DNA of 64,000 bases from Cerrena zonata. Lineage: Eukaryota; Basidiomycota; Agaricomycetes; Polyporales; Cerrenaceae. Shown here in pieces: positions 40,175-50,066 of the stretch. Below the pieces are notes generated by a model. The model was not told the DNA's origin, did no database searches, and saw only the letters and a list, made by a program, of their open reading frames with translations. The stretch covers positions 124,001-188,000 of the forward strand of contig JASBNA010000028.1 in NCBI GenBank assembly GCA_038087015.1, read 5' to 3'. Made by a program: the position numbers and the translations under genes. Each line of letters starts with the position of its first letter. Positions within the stretch are counted from its first letter, which is position 1.

Positions 40175-42466
40175 TTAACCATACAAAAATTGTTTGAATA
40201 ATTTTTCGTTATCTATCTTATTGAAATTCCCATCGTTTGTTTCATCTTCAGTATCGACTTCACTTAAATCCATTGAATCGAGTAACGATTTTTCATTCTT
40301 TTCAGTGAAACTAAATTTCAACCCGTCTAATTTAACATAAGGAATTTTGAGCCTCACTTCATTTTGCAACTTGTCTTCGATTAATTTCAAACTTGGTAAT
40401 TGTAAATTAATTTCTTTTGAAAATTTATTAGCCAATTTTACAATATTTGTTGTTGATTTATTTTCTTTCAAAAGTTGATTTTGATAGCTTTCAATATCTT
40501 TCATTAAATCATCAATTGATTCATATTCGTATGATTCATTCTTATTCAAAATTTCTGAAATTGTTATGGTTGAATTATTCAGTTTAAATTTATAATTTTG
40601 TAAAAATTTGTGATTATCAATTTTTTTCAAAATTGAAGTTAAAGTTATATTAATTAAATTTTTCAATGGGAAATAACAAGTATCAAAATTTTTCAAATCT
40701 AAGTTATTAATATCATTTTCTAAATATTGATGATTTAATTTCATATTTGTTAATTCAATTAATTTATTTAAATCATTCAAAATGATTTCACTAAAATTTA
40801 GTTTTTCATTAATTTGATTTAAATCATTATTATCACCATATAAGATTGAACTTATTGAAATTAAATTATTATTCTTTCTAATTAAAGAGCTTCCATTTCT
40901 AAACTCTCTTTTCAAACACCAATATTTACAAATTTCATTACAAATATTTCTAATTTCAATCCAAATTGACTCTTTACTTCTATTAGGTTTATAGCCTAAG
41001 TCTAATAATTTCTTATTTTGAGGTAAAGAAGACTTGAAAAAATTTGAAATTAAAAAATTATTATTTGTTGAATCTTCCACTCTTAATGAAATTAATTTTT
41101 GAAATAAGATATCACTAAATTTTTTAGGAGGAATTGGAGTATTATTTTCAGTTTTCCATTTAAAATTATTTAACTTATTTAAAAATTTTTGATTTTTAGT
41201 TAATTTATCATTTTCATCATTTAAAATTTTTAAATCTCTAAAGAAATGTCTTGTTTTATTAATACCTTCAATGACTAATTTTGAGTCATGAAATGGAGGT
41301 GAATGTTTATCACAATAAGACTTTAAAGAAGTTTTATTAGTTAGAGCACCTTGAATACCTTTTGTCATATTCATATAGATCCCACTTCTTTTAGCACAAC
41401 TAACATGATAAGCTTGGAAACAATTTTTATTTGAACATTGAATACAAGCACCAATTTTTTGTTTGCATATATAACAAATCAATTTCCAACGATTTTTGGG
41501 AATAAAATCAATTCCTTCAATTGGTTCCATATAAATTGGATTTGCAAAATACAATTCATTTATCCATAAAGCACAAATAACATGACCCCATAAACTATTG
41601 TCCAATTGCTTGAAAGCCCCAGTTTTACTTGGGCAAAAACAGCATTCAATTGATTTATGATTAGTATTAATCATACATTTTCTGCATAACCATTCACCTT
41701 CAGGAATGAAAGCAATACCATAACATTCTTGATGAACCGCTATGTCACAACCATCACAGAAAACTATAGCATTATTCGAATCACAATCGCTATCATTACA
41801 AACTGCACATTTTTGATCTGAAGCATAGTAACCTTGAATTATACCATCATCATTACCATATTTATCGTTATTATTATCGTCATCAAGAGTAAGTAAATTA
41901 TTTGAGCTTAGGTTTGAATTTAAATTTAAATTTGATAATTGCAATTCTAATTTCAACCATTCATTTTCTAATATTGTTATCATAATTTCGAATATTTCTG
42001 GTTTAAGTTTGATTATATTATTTTCGTTATTATTTCGATTTTGTAAATAGATTAAATCTTGTTCATCCATATCGTATTCCACCAATTTTTCCTTTTTTTC
42101 GATAATTGATTGTATTGTTTCATTATTATTTAGTTTAAATGGTTTTTTATAACTTAAATCATTTGAATTTGAGTATTTTCCTGGTTCTTTAAATCCATAT
42201 TCATGTAAGACCTTAGGAAACTTAATGCCCATTTCATTCAAGGAGAGTCTCGTCTTCTTAGTAAACACTGGCTGTTTCAAATCACTTATTATCCTTTTAT
42301 TCCCAATTTCTTCATTATTTGATGTTTCTGATTCCTCGAGTATAAACACTTTGAGCGGCTGTTCTTCATCTAAATCCGGATAAATTTCTTTGAAGTCCCG
42401 TTCTTCCCGTGGTTTGGAAGTATCGAAGAAGTTGAAATAGGCTGGATTCTTATCATCCAAGGACAT
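40175..42466 (-). CDS. NTO1: Nto1, PHD-zinc-knuckle-PHD subunit of the NuA3 histone acetyltransferase
   Basis: 763 residues. A central PZP module (about residues 218-385) has the first PHD finger (CAVCNDSDCD, VFCDGCDIAVHQECYG, WLCRKC), the zinc knuckle and the extended PHD (CCFCPSKTGAFK, WGHVICALW, CYICKQ, CFQAYHVSCAKRSG). Upstream is an EPL1-like segment (about 125-175). This architecture is that of the BRPF/Nto1 scaffold proteins that link the Sas3 acetyltransferase to histone H3 tails. The C-terminal half is Asn/Leu/Lys-rich and helical. Start and stop are clean. Confidence 0.9.
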   Translation of the reverse strand: MSLDDKNPAYFNFFDTSKPREERDFKEIYPDLDEEQPLKVFILEESETSNNEEIGNKRIISDLKQPVFTKKTRLSLNEMGIKFPKVLHEYGFKEPGKYSNSNDLSYKKPFKLNNNETIQSIIEKKEKLVEYDMDEQDLIYLQNRNNNENNIIKLKPEIFEIMITILENEWLKLELQLSNLNLNSNLSSNNLLTLDDDNNNDKYGNDDGIIQGYYASDQKCAVCNDSDCDSNNAIVFCDGCDIAVHQECYGIAFIPEGEWLCRKCMINTNHKSIECCFCPSKTGAFKQLDNSLWGHVICALWINELYFANPIYMEPIEGIDFIPKNRWKLICYICKQKIGACIQCSNKNCFQAYHVSCAKRSGIYMNMTKGIQGALTNKTSLKSYCDKHSPPFHDSKLVIEGINKTRHFFRDLKILNDENDKLTKNQKFLNKLNNFKWKTENNTPIPPKKFSDILFQKLISLRVEDSTNNNFLISNFFKSSLPQNKKLLDLGYKPNRSKESIWIEIRNICNEICKYWCLKREFRNGSSLIRKNNNLISISSILYGDNNDLNQINEKLNFSEIILNDLNKLIELTNMKLNHQYLENDINNLDLKNFDTCYFPLKNLINITLTSILKKIDNHKFLQNYKFKLNNSTITISEILNKNESYEYESIDDLMKDIESYQNQLLKENKSTTNIVKLANKFSKEINLQLPSLKLIEDKLQNEVRLKIPYVKLDGLKFSFTEKNEKSLLDSMDLSEVDTEDETNDGNFNKIDNEKLFKQFLYG

Positions 42467-43754
42467 TTTATCGGTTTATTTGATTGGTAAGAGAAGAGTT
42501 AGTTAGTGGTTAGTCGCTGTTTTTCAATTCTGACTTGAAAACAAAACATCCGTACATCACATCCAATAGCTACCAATACCAAATATCCCTTAGCATGTAA
42601 ACCCACCCATTTACATCTATACCTCTTTGTATTGCCTCTCGTACTACCCGAGTTGAGTTCTTTCTTAGCAAGAAATGACCAGGGTGCAATATTCTCTTTC
42701 AGCAATTTTGTAAAAATATTCAATTTTTTGCAGTAACTTCAATATCTGCACGGTTTGCAACATTGAAGATACAACCAAACGTATCAATAGTCTAACATTC
42801 ATGGTTCAAGAGTTAATACAGCCTTACCCTACGATAAACGAAAGTTGGATAAGCACAACTACAAAGTACAGTACTAGTGACCACAGACTACAAGCTACTG
42901 TCAAGTTGTCTCCGTATAGTATACTTAGTACTATCACTGTATATATGTACCTACTACTGCGTATAACTATCGTAATATAGTTTATTACTGTTTATGGCAC
43001 TATACATGGAGTGTAACTATAAACAGTAATTATGAAAGCAGTAGACAATAGACAGTAGACAAGTATAGACAGTAGAAGTATAGACAGTAGAAGTATAGAC
43101 AGAAGACAAGTATAGACAGTAGAAGTATAGACAGTGGACAAGCATAGACCGTAGACAATACTGCTTAGTATAGGTGGTCCACAGTACGTATAGACAGCAA
43201 AGGGTATATACAGACTGCCAAGTAGACAGACATCGTTTCACTACGTTGTTTGAATCATACGGCACTGCTACTTCCCAGCACTTAGTACAATCCAAGCAAG
43301 TCTCTAGCTTTCCCATAAACATACCCTATCGATCCATCCACTATACATCCACTATACATCCACTATACATCCACTATACAGCCATCTACACATCTGTCTC
43401 TAGATCTACCTCTCCATATATAGTCATATATCTATGTCTTGACGTTGACTGAGACTTCTCCATATTTAAGTTTGCGCAATGAACATTTTATGGGGAACCT
43501 TGACGTAATTAGTACCACTCCCCGGTCCATGGACATGGACGTATATCCATCCACGTAGACTCCAGTAGACAGGGCCAGTAGACAGGGCCGGTAGACATCT
43601 CTATACGTGGACAGAGTATATACGTTTGTATCTATCTATTATGTCTATATCTAGATATATCTGTAATGAGTAGTGCATACAGTTGGTGGACCCATCCTTA
43701 TTTTTGGGAGGGAGAGTACTTTAATAAATCTCTAATACTTCTTCTTCATCAAAC
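42467..43754. other. intergenic region between NTO1 and the AMPK beta gene, with two tandem repeats
   Basis: About 1.3 kb shared by two divergent genes. A 15-base unit (TATAGACAGTAGAAG) recurs with variation over 43038-43165. Four copies of the 11-mer ACTATACATCC lie at 43340-43383. More scattered GTAGACAGGGCC copies lie near 43567-43595. No gene recognised. Confidence 0.7.
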
Positions 43755-45155
43755 ATGGGGAATTCACCATCGACACCTTCACAGGCGACCAGAAAGTCAA
43801 CGGCACATATTCGAAGCTCGAGCCAGGGTACTCGAAAGGATTCGAATCTTGAAGATGAATTTAATAATCTGATATTACATCAGGTAAAACAGCAACAAAA
43901 ATTAATACCAGTTGGATCACGAAATCGATCCCAGAGTATTACTTATGATCAATTTACTAATGATTTGATTGAAGATGAATATAATGAGTTGAATGATGGA
44001 TTAATTGAAACCGATGCCACGGAATTAAGTGACGATATTATAGCTAAAAAGGACGAGGACGAGGAGCAAGCAGAAGTTGGAGGAGGAGTAGAAGATATGG
44101 AGATTGATCGAGATACACCCACTCCGGATTTGACCAAGGTTGATTTCACCAAGATTGTGGCTCCGCAACCTAATTTGTATTCAAATACCGATGAAGAGTT
44201 ATTTCATGAAGAACATCAAATTGATTATGTTAGTAAAGTTGGATCTAATAAAACGATTCCGGTTGAGATTAAATGGGTTAATACAACCAAGGAAGAGATT
44301 CATAAGATTAGTATAATTGGGTCATTTTCGAATTGGAGAAGTGTTGTGAGATTGAAACCATCAAATCTTCATTCGAATGAATATTTGACTACAATTAAAT
44401 TACCTTTGGGAGTTCATAAATTATTATACATTATAAATAGTGAATATCGGGTTAGTGAACAATTACCAACGGCAACTGATCAAGAAGGTATTTTTTTCAA
44501 TTGGTTTGAAGTATTGGATTCAAATCATTTATTTAATCATTCTGCAAATCAACCAAATCATATAAATGCATCAAGTGATTATGATGCCAATATTATTCAA
44601 ATTGCTGGGAAATCAAATGTTGATTATATTCATCAAAAATCAAACGATTTATTGGCTAAAGTAACTAAAGAAACTCCTGATTTTGAACATATTGAACATC
44701 CAATTGATGATGAATATATCTCTTATAATGATAATTATTCAAATTCTTTCTTAGACTCAATTCCTCAAAATTTACCTTGTTATTCAAGTGATATTCCTGA
44801 AATGTTTGTAAATTATGATTATTTCAAACTAAAGGGTCCCGATTATGAATTACCTGAACCTCCTCAATTACCAGCTCATTTAAATAACGTTTTATTAAAT
44901 AAACTTTCAAATAATCAATCTCAATCTCAAGTTCAATTACCTTCTCAAAAATCAGATAAAAGACCTGCTTTAAGAAGAGCTGATAGCTCCTATTACAATT
45001 CAAATAAAGAAGCTTATCATTTAAGTATTCCAAATCATGTCATCTTAAATCATTTAATGACTACCTCCATTAGAAATGAGGTTTTAACCGTGGCTTGTAT
45101 TACAAGATACTCTGGGAAATTCGTTACTCAAATAATGCATTCTCCAGCTGAATGA
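43755..45155 (+). CDS. SNF1/AMPK kinase beta subunit (Sip2/Gal83 family)
   Basis: 466 residues. It starts MGNSPSTPS, a good N-myristoylation site as in Sip2. A carbohydrate-binding module (about 175-255) has VEIKWV, IIGSFSNWRS and TATDQEGIFFNWFEV. The C-terminal ASC domain (about 355-466) ends with PNHVILNHLMTTSIRN and VACITRYSGKFVTQIMHSP, which binds the alpha and gamma subunits. Beta subunits bridge the SNF1 heterotrimer and set its location. CUG-clade yeasts usually have two such genes (KIS1 and KIS2 in Candida), and the paralogue cannot be assigned from this window. Confidence 0.88.
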   Translation: MGNSPSTPSQATRKSTAHIRSSSQGTRKDSNLEDEFNNLILHQVKQQQKLIPVGSRNRSQSITYDQFTNDLIEDEYNELNDGLIETDATELSDDIIAKKDEDEEQAEVGGGVEDMEIDRDTPTPDLTKVDFTKIVAPQPNLYSNTDEELFHEEHQIDYVSKVGSNKTIPVEIKWVNTTKEEIHKISIIGSFSNWRSVVRLKPSNLHSNEYLTTIKLPLGVHKLLYIINSEYRVSEQLPTATDQEGIFFNWFEVLDSNHLFNHSANQPNHINASSDYDANIIQIAGKSNVDYIHQKSNDLLAKVTKETPDFEHIEHPIDDEYISYNDNYSNSFLDSIPQNLPCYSSDIPEMFVNYDYFKLKGPDYELPEPPQLPAHLNNVLLNKLSNNQSQSQVQLPSQKSDKRPALRRADSSYYNSNKEAYHLSIPNHVILNHLMTTSIRNEVLTVACITRYSGKFVTQIMHSPAE

Positions 45156-46236
45156 TTATGTATCGATATTGTAGATATAATAAATGTTATCTAATTGTTC
45201 ATTTGATGTATACTCAATCGGCTTGAAAACTCTCTTGTCTTCATCAGTATTGTGATGATTAAGCTAAAATATTCTTTACTAACTTTATACCTCTCCTTGT
45301 AATATTATTTTCCATCCTCCTTCATCTTCTTCCACCCCAATCACTCAGCCTAACCCATGGAAATACTCCCTTCTTCGTTTACATTACATTCTTGTATCTT
45401 ACTGCTACATTATCCTTACTTATAGACTTATAGACTTATGGACTTATGAGAGCTTATGGACTCTGGACTCCTTATAAAGTTATAGACTTTAAAGACTTAT
45501 TGATTTTGGCCTACTTTCTAGACCTTACTTATAAGCTTTATACTTTCTAGGCTTATTACTCATAGACATTAGTTATAGGCACATTTACAGGCTTTCTAGA
45601 TTTCTTACCTACTTTTTACTCATGGCCTTATAGGTTTGCTTTCTAGACTTCTTATAGACTTCACTTACAGACTTTGAAACAGACTTTAAGCTTTCTAGAA
45701 TTTCTACTTATAGACTGTTAGACTCCATACTAAAGTTCGTACTTTCCACACTCCATACTTCATACTTTAGAATTCTTACATACGTATAGACTTGCCTTCT
45801 AAGCATCTCATAGACAGACCTTCTAGGCATCTTTTACAATTACCTTCTAGGCATCTTTTACAATCACCTTCTAGGCATCTTTTACAATCACCTTCTAGGC
45901 ATCTTACTTGACAGACTTTACTCACAGACTTCACTTTCTGGCCTTCGTTTTTCATACTTATTGTTTTGTTCAATCAACGAGCATTCACCTCAACTAAAGC
46001 CTATTAGGCAATTAATAATCCATGTCGCTCACTTCGTAAATTTGCAACGGACCGATTCAGCCTATTCTACATGAAATCCCCAATTAGCTGCTGAATAATC
46101 AATATACCTTTTATCTTACACGAGTGTATACAGTTTAGTTGAAAACTCGCATCAAACAATTTTAAAACATCCACAAATTGTATAAAACCTTACTAATTCT
46201 CATTTGAACACTCTATTCGATCCGGTAACACCCATT
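45156..46236. other. intergenic region upstream of RVS161, with degenerate repeats
   Basis: About 1.1 kb. From about 45425 to 45720 there is a drifting array around TATAGACTTATGG and CTTTCTAGAC. A cleaner 24-base array follows. No coding sequence recognised; open frames across the 24-base array are repeat artefacts. Confidence 0.6.
45794..45904. repeat. 24-bp minisatellite upstream of RVS161
   Basis: Three full copies of a unit beginning CCTTCTAGGCATCTTTTACA (45819-45890) with partial copies at each side. Confidence 0.9.
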
Positions 46237-47025
46237 ATGAGTTGGACAGGCATCAAAAAGGCTATAAACCGGGCAGGGACCCAGGTGATGTTGAAAACAG
46301 GGGCCATTGAAGAAACGGTTGATTTAGAATATGATTATGAAGAAAAACGATTTAGAAATATGGAGACAAATCTGAAATTATTACAAAAACAAGTTAAACA
46401 CTATTTAGATAGTTTAAAGATATTGAGTAATTCCCAAGCTAATATCGGAGAAGTTTTGAATTCATTTTATGGGAATTCAAATGAAGAAATAGAAAACCTT
46501 GCTCAATTATATAATCAGAGTTTAAAAGAATTTAACTCAAAAGCTATTCAGGAGTTGGAAGATCCTTATTATCAAACTGTCATTAATCCAATTTCCCGAT
46601 TTAATTCATATTATATTGAGATCAATGAAGCTATAAAGAAAAGAAACCATAAAAAATTAGATTACGATGCAATGAAGAATAAATTGAAAAAAACAATTGA
46701 GAAACCTACTAATGAACACGAATTGAAATTAACTGATTATCAGAATCAATTAAATTCAATAGAATCTACTTATAATGATTTAAATAGTAAATTAAAACAA
46801 GAATTACCAAAATTGATCAATTTAAGAATTCCTTACATTGATCCTTCTTTCGAATCTTTTGTTAAGATCCAATTGAGATTCTTCAATGAAAATTATCAAT
46901 TCTTAAATCAAATTCAATCAAAATTAGATTCAAATACAAGAAAAGATTATATTAATGGGAATCTTGATGAAAAACTTGATAATGTCTTGGATAAAATGAG
47001 AGAATTAAATATTACCAGTGTTTAA
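46237..47025 (+). CDS. RVS161: Rvs161, BAR-domain amphiphysin
   Basis: 262 residues, all BAR domain, with no SH3 domain, which separates it from Rvs167. The N-terminus MSWTGIKKAINRAGTQVM is the amphipathic helix typical of N-BAR proteins. Rvs161-Rvs167 heterodimers bend membrane at the neck of endocytic buds; Rvs161 also acts in cell fusion. The start is the ATG at 46237; an open extension upstream has no ATG. Confidence 0.94.
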   Translation: MSWTGIKKAINRAGTQVMLKTGAIEETVDLEYDYEEKRFRNMETNLKLLQKQVKHYLDSLKILSNSQANIGEVLNSFYGNSNEEIENLAQLYNQSLKEFNSKAIQELEDPYYQTVINPISRFNSYYIEINEAIKKRNHKKLDYDAMKNKLKKTIEKPTNEHELKLTDYQNQLNSIESTYNDLNSKLKQELPKLINLRIPYIDPSFESFVKIQLRFFNENYQFLNQIQSKLDSNTRKDYINGNLDEKLDNVLDKMRELNITSV

Positions 47026-47260
47026 CCTTTATGACTTCTTACGATTGCTACCTTTCCCTTATGACTCCACTGTAGTTTATCCGATTTATCCTACTACGTA
47101 AAGCTTATATTGATGCAAAATCATCAAGTGATTCAGACCTTCTTTACAAGAGTGAGATTTGAGTTATGGGCCTTTTTTTGGAAGTTTTTCCCGTAAAAAT
47201 TTTCCTTGCCGTTTTAATCAAGGTATCCACCTTTGGTACTACTTTCCTGGTTGGCAAGCC

Positions 47261-49909
47261 ATGTTTAAACGAAGAACAAAGGGTCTGCAAGGGTCCGGGA
47301 ATGTCAAGCCTCCATTTGACGAACCATTTTGGCATTGGTATGCGGATTCGTACTCCAGGTCTAATAATTATAGAGAAATTGAAGGTCTTTTAAAACCAAC
47401 TACTAAAAAGATTACCTCTAATTCTACAGCAGTAACCACGATTATCAAGTATTTCGAGACTTTGAAATTGAACCCTATACCGTCTAGTAACCAGGTAGTT
47501 GCGTTATTAAAATCTCCATTCACTCAGGGAGATATCACTAAGACATTTCATCTAATACGATTTTATCAATTAAGTAGTGATGGATTGTTTATAACTAATG
47601 AGGGGGCCGATAAGTTTGGTGGAGTTATTAACTATGTAGGGGCAGAGAACTGGGAGAATGTTATGTGTTATTTGGATGCTTTGTTATTTTCAATGTTTGC
47701 CAATTTAGAAAGTTTTGAACCAATGCTATTTATCTCAAATCAACATGATAATTATTTAAATAATCAATTGGGTGCTTTATTAAGATTATATGTTAACTTG
47801 TTAAGATCAGGGAACTTAATAACAACGGATTTAACCATTCGAATATGTGAAACTTTGAAAAAATTGGGATTTGATGAAGCAATGAGCCATAAACAACAAG
47901 ACTCAGCTACATTATTTGAATTCTTAACAGAAACTTTATTAATGCCATTATTAACGTTTAAAATCGATATTAAGCATGGGGGGAAATCCGATAAAGATGA
48001 TCGGAAGTATTCAAAGGAAAGAATCTTGTTTGTTAGTATACCTGAAGATGATATTGATGATTCCAAAATTCCGGTCGACAAGAGTGAAAATAAACACGTT
48101 GAAGACCCCGAGCAAAAAAGACAACCTGACGACGTTAATCATGAAGAAACAGATGATGACGAAGAAGAAGAAGACGGTATCCTTCTAGAAGAATGCCTTG
48201 AACATTATTTCAATAATTCCATCAGTGTTAAAAGAGAACTAGAAAGACGAGCAACTTTTGAATCAAACAAAAGGTTAAGTGATTTAACTGCTAATTTGGG
48301 CGATGTCACTATCAATGATATACCAGAAGTTGTTGAATCAAATAAATTTGAACCAACTCATGACCACATAGAAGTGAGTGAATCACCTCAAAGACATAGA
48401 AGTGATAGTAAAAACCAGACCAGATTCCAAACTAGAACTAGATCCTCTACTTTGTCTTTATGGTCAACAAATAACCCCGATAGTGATCAAACTTCAAAAG
48501 AAGTCAGTTTACCGGCATGGATGTTTTTAAGACTTCTACCTTTCTACACAGACGATAATGATTTAAACCAACTCAATGAAAGCGTGGCAAAATCTTCTAC
48601 CGAATTTGCTAAAAGAAAACCTATTTTACCAATATGCTTAAAACGCTACTCTTTTAATCCACAAAATTCTCAAGCAAATAGATCCCAAAAGAGAATTATA
48701 ATACCACCAATTATTAATCTACCCCAATTCGTTGCTGATGATATAAATGATGAAATATCGGGTGAATATAAACTTATCTTAGAAAGTGCCTTATGTCATC
48801 GTGGTACTTCTATTTCTTCTGGTCATTTTGTATCTGCAATTAGAAAAAATACCCACAATATAAATCAGCTGGATGATGAAGCTAGTAATGCTACTTGGTA
48901 TTTATACGATGATATGAAGAAAAAATCAAGAGTTGTTGAAAAGTCTTTCAAAGACATTTTCTCCACAGAATGGCCTTATATGCTATTTTATCGTCTTGTT
49001 TCAATTGATGAATCTAATAATAAGTTTAATTCTTCAACTTTAAGCTTACTTTTGAAGAATAATAACGCAGGAGGTTCTTCTAATGCTTCAATAAATTCAA
49101 ATCCAATAATACCTCCAAAGGGATTCAAAACTAAATACTGGTCTGAGGAAAATAACGATGAAACCTTAACCCCAATAATGTCTATATCGAATTCAAATGT
49201 TGCAAGTACGTCAAATGTTGCAAGTATAAGGTCCGAGGAAATATCTTCGTTGAATAAAATAAACTCACTCGCAAGTGATAGTTCAAGCATCCCTATTCCA
49301 GATATTCCCCCAACTGACTCCAAATTCGTTGATATCAGAGATAAGTATTTCTGGTATGTTACTGATCAAAACAAGAACTACTTCAAAGAGTTGCCGAATC
49401 CAACTCCTACAACTAAAGCATCGTCTCATCGTGATTTTTCAATTAATCTGAATGTTGGTATAAGTACCAGGGTTAGAAGAAATAGTCAATGGAGTGATAC
49501 AGCTAGTTTTTCAAACGCAAATCAGGACACTAATTCCAATAGTATTACCAACACTAACCCTAGACCTGATTTAAATGAATTAAATGAAAAATTATCGAAT
49601 ATCCAACAAAATAATCCCGACTCCGGCTCAAATACTAGTAAATGGAAAATATCCTTAAAGTCGAAAGCAACTAGATCAACAAGTAACATTGATTCTCCTT
49701 ATATAAACAGTCCAAATGCCAACAATTCAGAAGCAAGTCTAGATCAAAAAGTTTCACCAATTCATCTTGAATCATCAAGTGGTGATCAAGCTAAAAAGAG
49801 TCATGTTCACAGAATATTTTCTCATGAACATGAATCTGATTCTAAAAAACATAAAAAGACAAATTGTAAAAGAGACGAATACAAAAAGGAAAAATGTGCC
49901 ATCATGTAA
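47261..49909 (+). CDS. ubiquitin-specific protease (peptidase C19) with C-terminal CaaX box
   Basis: 882 residues from the first ATG of the frame (47261). The Cys box is GAENWENVMCYLDALLFSMF with the probable nucleophile Cys136, and QQDSATLFEFL follows as in USPs. The Leu-Lys-Arg-Tyr box is LPICLKRYSF and the His box SSGHFVSAIRKN puts the catalytic His at about 522. A Ser/Asn-rich, probably disordered tail follows. The last residues, a Lys-rich stretch ending CAIM, form a CaaX motif predicted to be farnesylated, so the enzyme may be membrane-bound. The usual GLxNxGNTCY Cys-box start is replaced by YVGAENWENVMCY, marking a divergent USP subfamily. I cannot name the orthologue. Confidence 0.8.
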   Translation: MFKRRTKGLQGSGNVKPPFDEPFWHWYADSYSRSNNYREIEGLLKPTTKKITSNSTAVTTIIKYFETLKLNPIPSSNQVVALLKSPFTQGDITKTFHLIRFYQLSSDGLFITNEGADKFGGVINYVGAENWENVMCYLDALLFSMFANLESFEPMLFISNQHDNYLNNQLGALLRLYVNLLRSGNLITTDLTIRICETLKKLGFDEAMSHKQQDSATLFEFLTETLLMPLLTFKIDIKHGGKSDKDDRKYSKERILFVSIPEDDIDDSKIPVDKSENKHVEDPEQKRQPDDVNHEETDDDEEEEDGILLEECLEHYFNNSISVKRELERRATFESNKRLSDLTANLGDVTINDIPEVVESNKFEPTHDHIEVSESPQRHRSDSKNQTRFQTRTRSSTLSLWSTNNPDSDQTSKEVSLPAWMFLRLLPFYTDDNDLNQLNESVAKSSTEFAKRKPILPICLKRYSFNPQNSQANRSQKRIIIPPIINLPQFVADDINDEISGEYKLILESALCHRGTSISSGHFVSAIRKNTHNINQLDDEASNATWYLYDDMKKKSRVVEKSFKDIFSTEWPYMLFYRLVSIDESNNKFNSSTLSLLLKNNNAGGSSNASINSNPIIPPKGFKTKYWSEENNDETLTPIMSISNSNVASTSNVASIRSEEISSLNKINSLASDSSSIPIPDIPPTDSKFVDIRDKYFWYVTDQNKNYFKELPNPTPTTKASSHRDFSINLNVGISTRVRRNSQWSDTASFSNANQDTNSNSITNTNPRPDLNELNEKLSNIQQNNPDSGSNTSKWKISLKSKATRSTSNIDSPYINSPNANNSEASLDQKVSPIHLESSSGDQAKKSHVHRIFSHEHESDSKKHKKTNCKRDEYKKEKCAIM

Positions 49910-50066
49910 AAAACGTTTATTGCCAGTCATTAAATATCCATTCATTTCATTATTTATTAAAACTATGAACCATTCTTCAATGTTTTTAATACTTTAAATA
50001 GTATATATAGAGTTTGATACACTATGATTTTTTTTTTTTTTTTCATTGACTTTTTCATGGTTTTCA

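Noticed and set aside
45776..45973. ORF with CLEGDCKRCLEGDCKR repeats
   Set aside because: Translation of the 24-base minisatellite upstream of RVS161.
47165..47393. ORF starting MGLFLEVFPVKIF upstream of the ubiquitin protease
   Set aside because: Overlaps the protease frame; the protease frame continues with homologous sequence and this one does not. It could be an upstream ORF but nothing supports it.
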